A stretch of 64,000 nt of DNA, taken from assembly GCA_023417815.1 (NCBI GenBank), contig JAEZEI010000051.1:1-64000 (forward strand). The letters are read 5' to 3'. Of this stretch, positions 32,306 through 41,699 are shown in pieces. The translations under genes and the position numbers were made by a program. The notes under the pieces were generated by a model that saw only the letters and a program-made list of their open reading frames with translations, searched no databases and had not been told where the DNA came from. Origin of the DNA: Bacteroidota bacterium (lineage in GTDB: Bacteria > Bacteroidota > Bacteroidia > Chitinophagales > Chitinophagaceae). Numbering within the stretch: the first letter of the stretch is position 1; every line of letters starts with the position of its first letter.

Positions 32306-34147
32306 TTATATGAGTTGGGCGAGGCAGAGATATCTCCAGTCAGGGTTATTGAATGAATGTGCATCAGTGGCAATTACCTCCTTATCGAGTACGGATGCAC
32401 GTAATACCCGGTGCTCTACGAGCTTTTTTCTTGACAGGTGTATAAGTTCCTTTACTGCGGGTGAACTGAGCCATTGTTTTTGGGGTGGCTCAAATCCTGT
32501 CTTTCTCTTTTGCCAAACGATATTTGCCGGCAAACGGTCTTTCATCATGGTCCGCAATATCCATTTTGAATAGCCATCCCTGATCTTGAGTGATGAAGGT
32601 AGGGAGAAGGCAAATTTCACCAGGGCAGGGTTCAGGAAAGGAAGCCGGACTTCTACACTATGGGCCATGGCATTCCGGTCGCTGAACCGCAGCAGTTCCT
32701 CAAGGCCCATTTGCATGGTATTGAAATAGAGGATGTCATTCAGTTTTGTGACGGTTGGCTTGTAAAGTCCTTCCCATTCATGCCCTTTTAAAGAGGCAAG
32801 TAATTCGGGGTTGATATTGTGATTGGAACGGATCATGCCCAGCTCTTTCTTTTCCAGGGCCATGGCAGCGTGGGACGGAAGAAAGGCAGCAACAACATTC
32901 CGGAAGTTCCATCTTAGTGCCGCATCGTTTCGCTTAAGGGCAAGGTATTCCTTACGTGCTTTTACCAGGCGGTGATGGCCGATCAGGTCCTGGAGATACC
33001 AGTGAAAATATTTTTCATAACCTGCAAGGATCTCATCTGCTCCCTGGCCATCCAGCAGAACCTTTATGCCTGACGAAGCAGCGCGGGAGAAGACACTGTA
33101 TTGCGCAAATATGCTTGCGGAAGAAAATGGTTCTTCCTGGTGCCAGGATACTCTTTGCAATGTGGCTGCAAGATCTTCGGCCGACGGCGTAACGATATTG
33201 CTTTTCAGCGACAGGTGGTGAACTGCAAGCCCTATATTGTCTTCTTCATTCTTTTCAAAGCCAGGGAATACTGCAGAAAAGGTATTATGCGATGCCTTAT
33301 GCCTTCTTATATACCATGCAATTGTTGAACTGTCGATACCGCCGCTTAGCGAACTTCCTGTTTCCACATCACTTCGCAAGCGCAGCATAACAGACTGGTC
33401 CATCAGGTCATCCAGGGATGAAACTGCCTCCTCCACTGAATAGCGCGAACTTAGCTGCTTGTCTATATCATAATAGGCGTATTGTGTAAGCTTGCCGCTT
33501 ACCTCTTCATACTCCAGGTAATGCGCAGGAGGCAGGGAAAATATGTTCCGGTAAAAGGTTTCGGATTTATCTGTTGGGTTTTGCAACTGCCCGATGGAAA
33601 GGTAATTGAGAACCATTTTTTCGCTCAGGTTCTTCGGAACTCCTGCTTTCCATAAGGCTTTCATTTCACTGGCAAAATAGAAGGAACCGTTTTGATGAAA
33701 GTAAAAAGGTTTTTCCCCGAACCTGTCTCGTGCTGCAAAAAGCATCCTCGTTTTTTCGTCCCAAATCGCAAATGCGAACATGCCATCGAAATACTGAAGG
33801 CAACGTGATTGATAACAATCGTATGCAGCCAGGATCACTTCCGTATCGCTCTGGGTTTTGAAATGATAACCAGCCTTCAGAAGATCATTACGTAGTTCCT
33901 TATAATTATATATCTCTCCGTTATACACGATGGTATATCGCTGCAAATAATGCATTGGTTGTGCAGCTTCGCTTGAAAGATCAATGATGGCAAGTCTTCT
34001 ATGGCCAAACCCTGTGTTCCCTGAGTTGTTTATCCAAAATCCTTCCCCGTCAGGTCCGCGATGAATGAGAGAATTAGCCATCTCCCGGAGAATGTCAGCT
34101 GATATTTGCTGTCCCGGGGGAGATATGATTCCTGCAATGCCACACAT
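32306..34147 (-). CDS. asnB: Glutamine-hydrolysing asparagine synthetase
   Basis: 613 residues, full length. N-terminal Ntn glutaminase domain with the catalytic cysteine C2 (MCGIAGIISPPG), HRGPDGEGFW and YNGEIYNYKELR; the C-terminal synthetase domain holds the PP-loop SLSGGIDSSTIAW. It makes asparagine from aspartate, glutamine and ATP; related AsnB-like enzymes amidate other acids in cell-wall or capsule pathways, so substrate is not proven. Neighbours are unrelated, and the DUF2911 gene upstream ends 3 bases before its start. Confidence 0.95.
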   Translation of the reverse strand: MCGIAGIISPPGQQISADILREMANSLIHRGPDGEGFWINNSGNTGFGHRRLAIIDLSSEAAQPMHYLQRYTIVYNGEIYNYKELRNDLLKAGYHFKTQSDTEVILAAYDCYQSRCLQYFDGMFAFAIWDEKTRMLFAARDRFGEKPFYFHQNGSFYFASEMKALWKAGVPKNLSEKMVLNYLSIGQLQNPTDKSETFYRNIFSLPPAHYLEYEEVSGKLTQYAYYDIDKQLSSRYSVEEAVSSLDDLMDQSVMLRLRSDVETGSSLSGGIDSSTIAWYIRRHKASHNTFSAVFPGFEKNEEDNIGLAVHHLSLKSNIVTPSAEDLAATLQRVSWHQEEPFSSASIFAQYSVFSRAASSGIKVLLDGQGADEILAGYEKYFHWYLQDLIGHHRLVKARKEYLALKRNDAALRWNFRNVVAAFLPSHAAMALEKKELGMIRSNHNINPELLASLKGHEWEGLYKPTVTKLNDILYFNTMQMGLEELLRFSDRNAMAHSVEVRLPFLNPALVKFAFSLPSSLKIRDGYSKWILRTMMKDRLPANIVWQKRKTGFEPPQKQWLSSPAVKELIHLSRKKLVEHRVLRASVLDKEVIATDAHSFNNPDWRYLCLAQLI

Positions 34148-34149
34148 AC

Positions 34150-34776
34150 TTACCGGTAAAACTTGATGGGTAAAAGTACTTTGATAGTATCCCAGGCCAT
34201 AAGCAGGTCTGAACCATGGCTTGCAGGGAGGAAGACCATGGTAAAGTCTTCGAGCGGCTGATCCAGATTTTGTACCGCTACTGTGGTCCGCAGTACATCC
34301 CTTGTGGAATCTATATTAAGGCCCCACGAATCAAGGTTCGTATTCAGCGCAAGGGTCCACTGGGTGGGACTTGGGATGCAGTAGAGAACATAACGACCTT
34401 TAGCAACGGGCTGCCCGTTAATTTCCGCATTTGTAAAGAATTCTACCTCGGTTGCTTCATTGGCTCCCAGCCTCCATGGCTTTCCATATGGTACAAGGCT
34501 TTCATCATTTCCAAAGATGGTCCTATTCTTCTTATGCGGGCGGCTGTAGATCACCCGTGCAAGTGGCGGGGTTGAATCCCCTTTCATTTTTTTGAGCGGG
34601 TAGCCTGAAGGGAAATAGCTCATGTCCATCGGCGACTGGTCGTACGGTGCAAAGCTGTTTGAAACCGGTGCGGTAGCAAGAGAATCTATCCTGGCCGGTC
34701 TTTCTTCAGTTTGGGTACTGCAGGAAACCAGGACGATGGAAATTGCAAAAAGTATAGCTCTAGCTGTGGGGATCAT
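34150..34776 (-). CDS. DUF2911 lipoprotein, copy 1
   Basis: 208 residues. Leader MIPTARAILFAISIVLVSCS has a lipobox (C19). The DUF2911 domain shows YDQSPMDMSYFPSGYPLKKM, RVIYSRPHKKNRTIFGN and WRLGANEATEVEFFTNAEI. DUF2911 is a small envelope domain of unknown function common in Bacteroidota. A clear paralogue lies 8 bases upstream, so this pair arose by tandem duplication; the genes are cotranscribed and may continue into asnB 2-3 bases later. Confidence 0.9.
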   Translation of the reverse strand: MIPTARAILFAISIVLVSCSTQTEERPARIDSLATAPVSNSFAPYDQSPMDMSYFPSGYPLKKMKGDSTPPLARVIYSRPHKKNRTIFGNDESLVPYGKPWRLGANEATEVEFFTNAEINGQPVAKGRYVLYCIPSPTQWTLALNTNLDSWGLNIDSTRDVLRTTVAVQNLDQPLEDFTMVFLPASHGSDLLMAWDTIKVLLPIKFYR

Positions 34777-34784
34777 GGTTCAAT

Positions 34785-35333
34785 TTACAGGGAAATCGGC
34801 ACTTTCACCTCCACATCATCCCAGGCAATGAAAAGAAAAAGCTGTTTTTCAGGTCTTTCAAATGCCATAACGAAGGATTCCATCGGTTCATTCCGCTGTA
34901 TCACGGGTACGGTTATGCGTGCAACGTCCTTTTTCTGATCATAATTAAAAGAACCCCAGGTATCTGTTTCCTTGTTAAGAATTATGGTCCAGTTATCTTT
35001 CTCAGGGATCGCATACATGGTATACCTGCCTTTTTTCACCTTTGAATCTCCGAATGATGCATTTTGGAAGAATTCGATCTCGGTGGCTTCATTGGCGCCC
35101 AACCTCCATACCTTACCATATTCGATCAGTTCGCCAAATATCGTTCTGCCTGCTTTTTGTGGGCGGCTGAAGATCACCCTGGCCATCAGCGGTTCGTTAA
35201 CCTTGTCCTGGATCTTCAGCACGGGGTAGTTTGCCGGGTAATAGGCCATGTCCATCGGTGATTTATCAGGCGCAGGAAGTTTTTGTGCTGCAGAAAACAA
35301 TGGCAGCAATAGGAAGAATAGAACAAAACGCAT
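34785..35333 (-). CDS. DUF2911 protein, copy 2
   Basis: 182 residues from the ATG at 35333, selected because it begins the signal peptide MRFVLFFLLLPLFSAAQ. The DUF2911 core mirrors copy 1: DKSPMDMAYYPANYPVLKIQ, RVIFSRPQKAGRTIFGELIE and WRLGANEATEIEFFQNA. Unlike copy 1 it lacks a lipobox cysteine and should be released into the periplasm. The two copies differ enough (about half of residues by eye) to be an old duplication. Confidence 0.9.
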   Translation of the reverse strand: MRFVLFFLLLPLFSAAQKLPAPDKSPMDMAYYPANYPVLKIQDKVNEPLMARVIFSRPQKAGRTIFGELIEYGKVWRLGANEATEIEFFQNASFGDSKVKKGRYTMYAIPEKDNWTIILNKETDTWGSFNYDQKKDVARITVPVIQRNEPMESFVMAFERPEKQLFLFIAWDDVEVKVPISL

Positions 35334-35397
35334 ATCTCGAAGGGTTTTGGTCAAAGATAAGTCACCAGGATTTTTCCTTCCATACATTAAAACTGCT

Positions 35398-35985
35398 TTA
35401 ACGCCTCAATTCTGATGCTTTCACTTTTGCGAACTGGTATAGATCGGGAAAAAATCTATTGTAATACTCTTGCAAGGATTTCTTTTCCAGGAGAAAAATG
35501 TTGAAGGCGGTTTCAACTTCCACAATGTACGAGGCCCTGCGTTTAAGCCCGGAGAGCGATCTGTAGATCCCATCCTCTTCCCGGTAATTATACAGCCAGT
35601 CCTGGCTTTTCATATAAGGGAACATCGCTGCAAATTTTGGTGGGAAGAAGCTTTCATGCCGGGAGAGGGAGGTGTAAACACCTTTAACGAAGGCCTCCAG
35701 GGATGAATCTGCGAATAATCCAGGGTCATTCGCAACGAAATGGTCATAAATAATATCGAGTATTGATGCAGAATAAAGTCGGTAAGGACTAAATACCGAT
35801 CTCGCCTGTTTATTCACTGGGTGATTATCTGTAAACTCGTCGATAGCCCGGTGAAGGTCAACTCCTGCAAGTATCGCCGGGGGCAGATCATATTTCTTCC
35901 TGCCCTTTACAAAGTCGCTTATCATGTTCCCCGCCAGTAACTCCGGATCATTAAACGACAAAACAGCATGGGCTAAGAAGTTCAT
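35398..35985 (-). CDS. ACP phosphodiesterase-like protein (AcpH family)
   Basis: 195 residues: MNFLAHAVLSFNDPELLAGN, MISDFVKGRKKYDLPPAILA, GVDLHRAIDEFTDNHPVNKQ and IIYDHFVANDP. These histidine- and aspartate-rich blocks match the AcpH family of HD-like hydrolases, which remove phosphopantetheine from acyl carrier protein in E. coli. The role in Bacteroidota is not verified. No operon partner; the 64 bases to the DUF2911 gene downstream are non-coding. Confidence 0.9.
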   Translation of the reverse strand: MNFLAHAVLSFNDPELLAGNMISDFVKGRKKYDLPPAILAGVDLHRAIDEFTDNHPVNKQARSVFSPYRLYSASILDIIYDHFVANDPGLFADSSLEAFVKGVYTSLSRHESFFPPKFAAMFPYMKSQDWLYNYREEDGIYRSLSGLKRRASYIVEVETAFNIFLLEKKSLQEYYNRFFPDLYQFAKVKASELRR

Positions 35986-36254
35986 TATTAAAGGTAACGA
36001 CTTCCATATTTCCCTTTTAACAATACCATTACATCAATTATGATTTCATTATGAATTATCTACCATTTACGGGAATTAAGTGTAAGAGCATTCATTTACG
36101 AAGGTTTACGTAGAGGTAATTTTCCGCTCATCAACTTTGTTCGTTGACGGTCATGTTTTCGTCATTATATGATTGTGAAGGGAAATGCGCCGCTATACTT
36201 TTACACTGTCGCTGCAACAAACCGGCGATTAGTTTAAACCTTAAAAGTATAGTC

Positions 36255-36704
36255 ATGAAAAAGTTAGCAACCATCCTTACAGCGGCAGTGCTGTTCATCG
36301 GAACCCAGTCATTCACTCCGGTTACCACCGTTACCCAGGCGGTACAACATTCTTTCAGCAGGCATTTCGGAACTGTTTCCGCAGTTAGCTGGGAAAGATC
36401 TGGCGAGTATTATTTCGCAAGTTTTAAGATCAACGGATGTGAAACAACAGCAGCCTACAGTCCACAGGGAGATCTTATCGGCACTTCCCGCAGGATACCT
36501 ATGAGTGCATTGCCTGTAAAAGTAACCACAGCCCTTAATGAAAACTATCCTGGTCACGCTTTCAGTGCTGAAGCCATGGAGATAGACTACAGCGGAGAAA
36601 CACACTACTATTTTTCAGCGCAGGACGACAGCAAATTCCTGAAATTAAAAGCAACCCCCGAAGGAACACTTACTGTAATGGACAAGATCCGCAAAGTACA
36701 GTAA
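36255..36704 (+). CDS. Secreted PepSY-like protein
   Basis: 149 residues from ATG 36255, which starts the signal peptide MKKLATILTAAVLFIGTQSF. A PepSY-like unit follows: VQHSFSRHFGTVSAVSWERS, YYFASFKINGCETTAAYSPQ, VTTALNENYPGHAFSAEAME. It resembles the lipoprotein at 21928 in layout (alternating strand pairs then a helix) but lacks the lipobox and is shorter. Role unknown. Terminator follows at 36749. Confidence 0.75.
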   Translation: MKKLATILTAAVLFIGTQSFTPVTTVTQAVQHSFSRHFGTVSAVSWERSGEYYFASFKINGCETTAAYSPQGDLIGTSRRIPMSALPVKVTTALNENYPGHAFSAEAMEIDYSGETHYYFSAQDDSKFLKLKATPEGTLTVMDKIRKVQ

Positions 36705-36748
36705 GCCGGAAATATGTAGTTGATAGTTTAGATTTCATATTCGCTCGT

Positions 36749-36781
36749 AAGGGGTTCAGTCCTGAACCCCTTAATTTTTAT
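36749..36781 (+). terminator. Rho-independent terminator
   Basis: AAGGGGTTCAG and CTGAACCCCTT make an 11-bp stem with a 2-base gap in the loop (TC), followed by AATTTTTAT. It follows the PepSY-like gene (45 bases after its stop) and may also act on the convergent hydrolase. Confidence 0.8.
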
Positions 36782-36789
36782 AGCGAAGC

Positions 36790-38199
36790 CTATGAATTCT
36801 TAAGCAACCATTCAGTGATCAGTTCAAGCGCTTCCCTTGAGAAGGATTCTTCCAGCTGCCCGTATTCGGTTACAGAACAGGTTGTGCATTTTTGGAAAAG
36901 ATGATTGTGGCCGGGTAGAGAAATTATGAATGGTGCAGGCGATTTGCTTTTTGAAAGGGATTGTTTTATTCCTTCAAGATTAGAAGTACTCAGCACCTGG
37001 ACATCCTCTTCACCATTTATTGCAAGAACTTTTGTGTTCAGTTTCTTAAGCGTTTTCCCGGGATCATATTGTATAAAATACCGGAACCAGGGATCGGATA
37101 GGGCCTTATAAATTTCAAAAACATAACTCTTTCTTTGCTCGGCCGAGCTTAGCCCCGTTTTCGCAAGGGCATCGGCGCTCATTTTCTTTGCCCAGTCTTG
37201 AGCGTAATCTGTTCCTTTTTTGATCGCTTTTGTGCTGTCGTCGCTATCAAGGATCTTTTCAATTACACCTTTGTAAAGTTTGCCAAAGGCATTGGCTGTT
37301 TCTTCATCCGCCCCTGTTTTAGCAAAAACAGCAGATGCCTGTTCCCTCATAAGTTCTTTCACTTCGATGCCGGGTGCCGCAAGAAGTACGATGAAGGCAA
37401 TATCATTTCTTTCCGCTGCCACCATCGGGGCGATCATACCGCCTTCACTATGACCGAGTATGCCGATCCTTGAAGTGTTCACTTCTGGCCTGGTACGCAA
37501 ATATTCTATGGCTGCATTTGCATCCTTACTGAAATCAGCAGAAGTGGAATTCATATAGCTGCCGGTGGATCTGCCAATACCCCTGTCGTCTACACGTAAA
37601 ACCAGGAAGCCTTTCCGGCTGAGGTGATCTGCGATAACTGCGAAAGGTTTATGGCCGAATATGGTGTGGTCCCGGTCGGATGGCCCGCTTCCGCCAATCA
37701 GCAGGAGCGCCGGATATTTTCCTGGTGAGCCGGGGCTTTTAGGATAGGTGATGGTTCCGCCGATAGTTACACCATCTGCACCACCTGGAAACAGGACGTC
37801 TTCAGAATTATAAGGAAATGGTGGAACCGGAGTCTGGGGTTTCTGTGCCTTTGCTGAAGAGGCAGACTTCCGGTGAAGTACCAAAGGCAATTTTACACCC
37901 TGGCTGATCATGCCCGACAATGTTGTATCGTTAACCAGTTTTCCTTCAAAGGAGAATCCTGCCTGGCGAAATTCTGTGAAAACCGAGTCACCGGTGATGA
38001 TGGTGGTATCCATCTTTATATCGAATGCATTCTGATCAGGGCTATCCATTTTACCTGACACCGAACCATCGGGTCTTTGTTCAAATTTGAAACCAATCCT
38101 GAGTTCAAGATTTACAGGTTTTCCTTCCCATGAACCAAATATTTGGGCCTGTGCTGGTAAGGTTGAAAATAGAAGAAGGGCGGGAATTAAATAGCGCAT
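36790..38199 (-). CDS. Secreted alpha/beta hydrolase with N-terminal beta domain
   Basis: 469 residues from the ATG at 38199, which begins signal peptide MRYLIPALLLFSTLPAQAQ. A beta-rich leading part at about 20-120 precedes the hydrolase, which shows GSGPSDRD, VLRVDDRGIGRSTG, nucleophile GHSEGGM, and histidine in LPGHNHLFQ. The layout matches the large family of S9-like or esterase-like proteins with an accessory N-domain; the substrate is not known. Single gene with a divergent neighbour about 100 bases away. Confidence 0.87.
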   Translation of the reverse strand: MRYLIPALLLFSTLPAQAQIFGSWEGKPVNLELRIGFKFEQRPDGSVSGKMDSPDQNAFDIKMDTTIITGDSVFTEFRQAGFSFEGKLVNDTTLSGMISQGVKLPLVLHRKSASSAKAQKPQTPVPPFPYNSEDVLFPGGADGVTIGGTITYPKSPGSPGKYPALLLIGGSGPSDRDHTIFGHKPFAVIADHLSRKGFLVLRVDDRGIGRSTGSYMNSTSADFSKDANAAIEYLRTRPEVNTSRIGILGHSEGGMIAPMVAAERNDIAFIVLLAAPGIEVKELMREQASAVFAKTGADEETANAFGKLYKGVIEKILDSDDSTKAIKKGTDYAQDWAKKMSADALAKTGLSSAEQRKSYVFEIYKALSDPWFRYFIQYDPGKTLKKLNTKVLAINGEEDVQVLSTSNLEGIKQSLSKSKSPAPFIISLPGHNHLFQKCTTCSVTEYGQLEESFSREALELITEWLLKNS

Positions 38200-38299
38200 A
38201 TTGAAAATTGAAAATGCAAAAATAAACTTTATCAACGTCATATTCAGTAATGACGAGTATCAGTGATTAGGCTACCCGTAAATGTAATTTTGCCTTGTT

Positions 38300-38665
38300 G
38301 TGAAACAGGTATCTACGATCTTACTGGGTTTACTTATTGCTTTCAAAAGCTTTTATCCCCTGGCGATGTATAGTTTTTATTATGCCAACCAGGGTTTTTA
38401 TACGTTGTTCTGCGAAAATAAGGACAAGCCTCAGCTTCAATGCAAGGGTAAGTGCTACCTGAAAAAACAGATCACAAAACCCGGGAAAAGTGAATCGACC
38501 TCGCTTGTGAATCTGAAAGGATCTGAAACTTTTGTTTTCTTTTCAGAAATCATTTGTCAGAAATCTTCATTACCTGTTCTTACCAGGAATTATGCTTCCG
38601 TTCCAGGTATTCAATACTCTTTTATATTCAACAATGAAGTAATTCATCCGCCTTCTTTCTCCTGA
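38300..38665 (+). CDS. Small Cys-motif protein of a probable copper-uptake locus
   Basis: 121 residues with a GTG start at 38300. A hydrophobic N-terminus (STILLGLLIAFKSFYPLAMY) anchors it. The stretch FCENKDKPQLQCKGKCYLKK has three cysteines (C, then CKGKC) that suit metal binding. It sits ahead of a YtkA/FixH-like lipoprotein and a receptor with the HGACTDKMDP motif, which in other Bacteroidota goes with copper. No exact family name is known to me. A TAATTTTG element at 38285-38292 lies only 8 bases upstream, so the start or the promoter is uncertain. Confidence 0.7.
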   Translation: MKQVSTILLGLLIAFKSFYPLAMYSFYYANQGFYTLFCENKDKPQLQCKGKCYLKKQITKPGKSESTSLVNLKGSETFVFFSEIICQKSSLPVLTRNYASVPGIQYSFIFNNEVIHPPSFS

Positions 38666-38776
38666 ATTTTTTGGGGTGGACTGAACCATTTCCCGGATCA
38701 GTCGTATCAACATATAACATTATTCACCAGGCTTCCAATACTATCAGTTAGAGGAAGCCGATAGTCAATCATTATC

Positions 38777-39572
38777 ATGAAACAATATTTCTATGCCCTT
38801 ATCGCATCAATGATCATTATTTCTTCCTGCACTAAAAGCAATATGGCAGAACCTGCTGAAAACTTATTAAAGGTCGCTGAGGCTTATGCGCCAGGTGCAG
38901 CTGCAAAAGTTGAATTGTATTCCAGTTCTCCACTGGCAACAGGCTATAATACTATTTATGTGGCTTTGTATGATTCTGCAACCGGTCAGCGGATCGATTA
39001 TGCAGGAATTGAACTTGTTCCTGAAATGGACATGGGCAATATGATGCATTCCTGTCCTGTTAGAGAACCCTTCACCAGTTGCAATAAACAAATTGTTCCA
39101 GGGAGGCATTGTCTTTATCATGCCTTCAGGCAACATGGGATCCTGGGTGGTGAAAGTAATAGTGGATCATGCGGGCAAAACAGGTACAGCGGTATTGCCC
39201 GTTAATATAGGCTCTTCTGCTTCTCCGCGTTTAAAGTCCTTCATTTCCAGGCATGACAATTCGAAAATATTCGTTGCCCTGCTTGAGCCTGCCAATCCCA
39301 AAGTTGGTGTTAACGACCTGGAGATCGGTATTTACAGGTCGAACAGCATGATGCACTATCCTGCTGATAGCTCCCTTAAGGTTATCGTTACACCTGAAAT
39401 GCCTACCATGGGACATGGTTCTCCCAACAACGTAGATCCCACACATGCCGGTAATGGCAGGTATAAGGGAAAGGTGAATTTCACGATGACAGGCCTATGG
39501 CATCTCAATATGGATTTCATGGCTGGAACTGTCGTTGCGGATACTTCAACCTTCTTTGAAGTGAATTTTTAG
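38777..39572 (+). pseudogene. Lipoprotein with YtkA/FixH-like domains, frameshifted
   Basis: The first frame begins with MKQYFYALIASMIIISSCTK (lipobox, C18) and continues to MGNMMHSCPV. There, around 39062, one extra base shifts the frame; the sequence then reads ENPSPVAINKLFQGGIVFIM in the next frame, with no loss of homology, and ends as STFFEVNF at 39572. Two YtkA-like beta units are visible (MDMGNMMHSCP and MPTMGHGSPNN, both methionine/histidine-rich, typical of copper sites). Either a recent mutation or a sequence error; an intact version would be about 264 residues. Located between the Cys-motif protein and the receptor. Confidence 0.78.
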
Positions 39573-39599
39573 AGGAAGGAACCAATTAAACTTACAGAG

Positions 39600-41609
39600 A
39601 TGAACCGTTCAATTATTTTATGTGGAACCCTGTTATTCCCCGCTGCTTTATGGGCACAAGACTCTCTGAATACAGATACTTCCAGGACAATTATGCTGCA
39701 GGAGGTTATAGTATCCTCAAAAGCAAACTCACGCCAACACGATCTGTTTAATTATTATAAGGTGAATAAGGCTGCCACTACGGAGGATATAATGGCAAGG
39801 CTGCCGGAACTTTCCCTTGTACGTCGCGGTAGTTATGGCATGGAGCCCGTGATTCGCGGGTTTAACAGCAACCAGGTTAATCTTCTGCTTAACGGAATGA
39901 AGATCCATGGAGCATGCACCGACAAAATGGATCCGGCATCCATTTATATTGAACCGGTCAATTTAAACAGCATTGAACTGCAAACTTCAGGGAGAAGTAC
40001 AATTTCGGGATCTTCTGTCGGGGGAAGCATAAACCTGAAACTGGCAGAGGCTGCCTTTCATGATGAGCCCAGGATTTCGGGAACGGTCAACAGCGGTTAT
40101 CATTCTGTTTCATCTTCCTTTTTTAATTCTGCTGAACTTTCATTCTCCGGCCGAAAATTTGGCATAAGGTTCTCCGGTACGTACAGGAAAGCAGCGAATT
40201 ACCAAGATGGTTCAGGGAAAGTGGTTAACTTCTCCCGGTATGAAAAAATAAATTATGCTTTAAACGCCAAATACCGTGTTAGTGAAAGATCGTTCCTGAA
40301 AATAGATCTTCTTGCTGATGATGGCTGGAATATCGGTTATCCTTCCCTTCCAATGGATGTTGGTTATGCCAATGCAAGGATCGCTGCAATAAGCCTGAAC
40401 AGGAGTGACCCGGCCTCCAAATGGGAAACAGTGGAAGCCAGGTTGTATGCGAACAGGGTGAAACATTATATGGATGATACTCACCGGCCGTCTGTTCAGG
40501 TGCATATGGATATGCCGGGAGAAAGCATCACCTACGGTTTCTATGCTGAAGGAAGCAGGAAGGCAGGCAGATCAAAACTGGTGGTAAGAGCTGATGCATC
40601 CACTGCTTTTTTAAAAGCTTCAATGACAATGTACCAGCCAGGTCAACCCCCGATGTTTATGCTAACGTGGCCGGATAATCGCCAGTTGCAAAGCGGGCTT
40701 GCAGCCCAAATGACCATCCCCGGGAATTCAAAAACGATTTTCCGGTTTAACGGCCGCGCAGACTTCATTTCCTATAGCCTTATGAACCAGGCAGGCAAAG
40801 ATCAAATGGCTGTGTTTGGTTTTCCCGGTCAGGATATGAATTATTTTATCCCTTCACTGTCAGCGCTGGTAAATTACCAGCTCACAGGCAAATTGCGTAC
40901 ATCCTTTTCACTAGGTTTAAATGGCAGGGCGCCCACCGCACCGGAATTATACGGATTCTACCTGTTCAGCCAGTTTGATGGATATGATTATATAGGAAAT
41001 CCTTCGTTGGAAAAAGAAACGGGGTTGCAAACCGAGTGGACAGTTTCATACATTTCAGGAAAATGGAGGGTGCATACTGCTGCATATCTAAACAGGATAT
41101 CAAACCATATTACCTCTTCAGTGAAACCTGGTTTCAGTGCAATGACCAACGGAGCGAAAGGTGTGAAACAATATTTCAATCTTGATCATTCTCTCGTCAG
41201 GGGAGCTGAAGTCAGCATTGTTGCGATTCCTTGGAAATATATCCAGTTTGTGACTGCAATGAAGCATGTGCGCGGACAGGACAAAAACGGCGAGGCTCTT
41301 GCCCTGATGCCGCCGTTAAAAAATACTAGTTCAGCAAAATTGTCCTTAGGCAGATTTTGGCTGCAGGGAGAAGCAGAATTTGCATCAAGGCAAAACCTGG
41401 TTGATAGCCGGGCAGGTGAATTCCCAACTGGATCATATTCCTTGTTCCACATCCGGGCTGGCTGTAACCTGGAGATTGGGCGATCAATCCTCCAATTAAA
41501 TACCGGTGTTGAAAATATTTTTGATGTGTATTACAGGGAACACCTGGATTGGGGAAATATTGGCCGTCCGGGGAGGAACATTTATTTGCAGGCAGGGATC
41601 AGTTTTTAG
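39600..41609 (+). CDS. TonB-dependent receptor, OprC/NosA-like (probable copper)
   Basis: 669 residues. Signal peptide to about residue 20 (AALWAQD). Plug at about 30-150: VIVSSKANSRQHDLFNYYKV, MEPVIRGFNSNQVNLLLNGM and KIHGACTDKMDPASIYIEPV. The last motif is characteristic of the OprC/NosA group that passes copper across the outer membrane. Barrel to the C-terminal NIYLQAGISF. It follows the methionine-rich lipoprotein by 27 bases, supporting a joint copper role. The substrate is inferred from family and neighbours. Confidence 0.85.
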   Translation: MNRSIILCGTLLFPAALWAQDSLNTDTSRTIMLQEVIVSSKANSRQHDLFNYYKVNKAATTEDIMARLPELSLVRRGSYGMEPVIRGFNSNQVNLLLNGMKIHGACTDKMDPASIYIEPVNLNSIELQTSGRSTISGSSVGGSINLKLAEAAFHDEPRISGTVNSGYHSVSSSFFNSAELSFSGRKFGIRFSGTYRKAANYQDGSGKVVNFSRYEKINYALNAKYRVSERSFLKIDLLADDGWNIGYPSLPMDVGYANARIAAISLNRSDPASKWETVEARLYANRVKHYMDDTHRPSVQVHMDMPGESITYGFYAEGSRKAGRSKLVVRADASTAFLKASMTMYQPGQPPMFMLTWPDNRQLQSGLAAQMTIPGNSKTIFRFNGRADFISYSLMNQAGKDQMAVFGFPGQDMNYFIPSLSALVNYQLTGKLRTSFSLGLNGRAPTAPELYGFYLFSQFDGYDYIGNPSLEKETGLQTEWTVSYISGKWRVHTAAYLNRISNHITSSVKPGFSAMTNGAKGVKQYFNLDHSLVRGAEVSIVAIPWKYIQFVTAMKHVRGQDKNGEALALMPPLKNTSSAKLSLGRFWLQGEAEFASRQNLVDSRAGEFPTGSYSLFHIRAGCNLEIGRSILQLNTGVENIFDVYYREHLDWGNIGRPGRNIYLQAGISF

Positions 41610-41699
41610 ATCAGTATTGCATTTGCGCGCCAATACGGCACAAAGAATGCATAACTTTTCAATCACCTAATTTTGCCTTCCTGTATAAACTGAAATATT

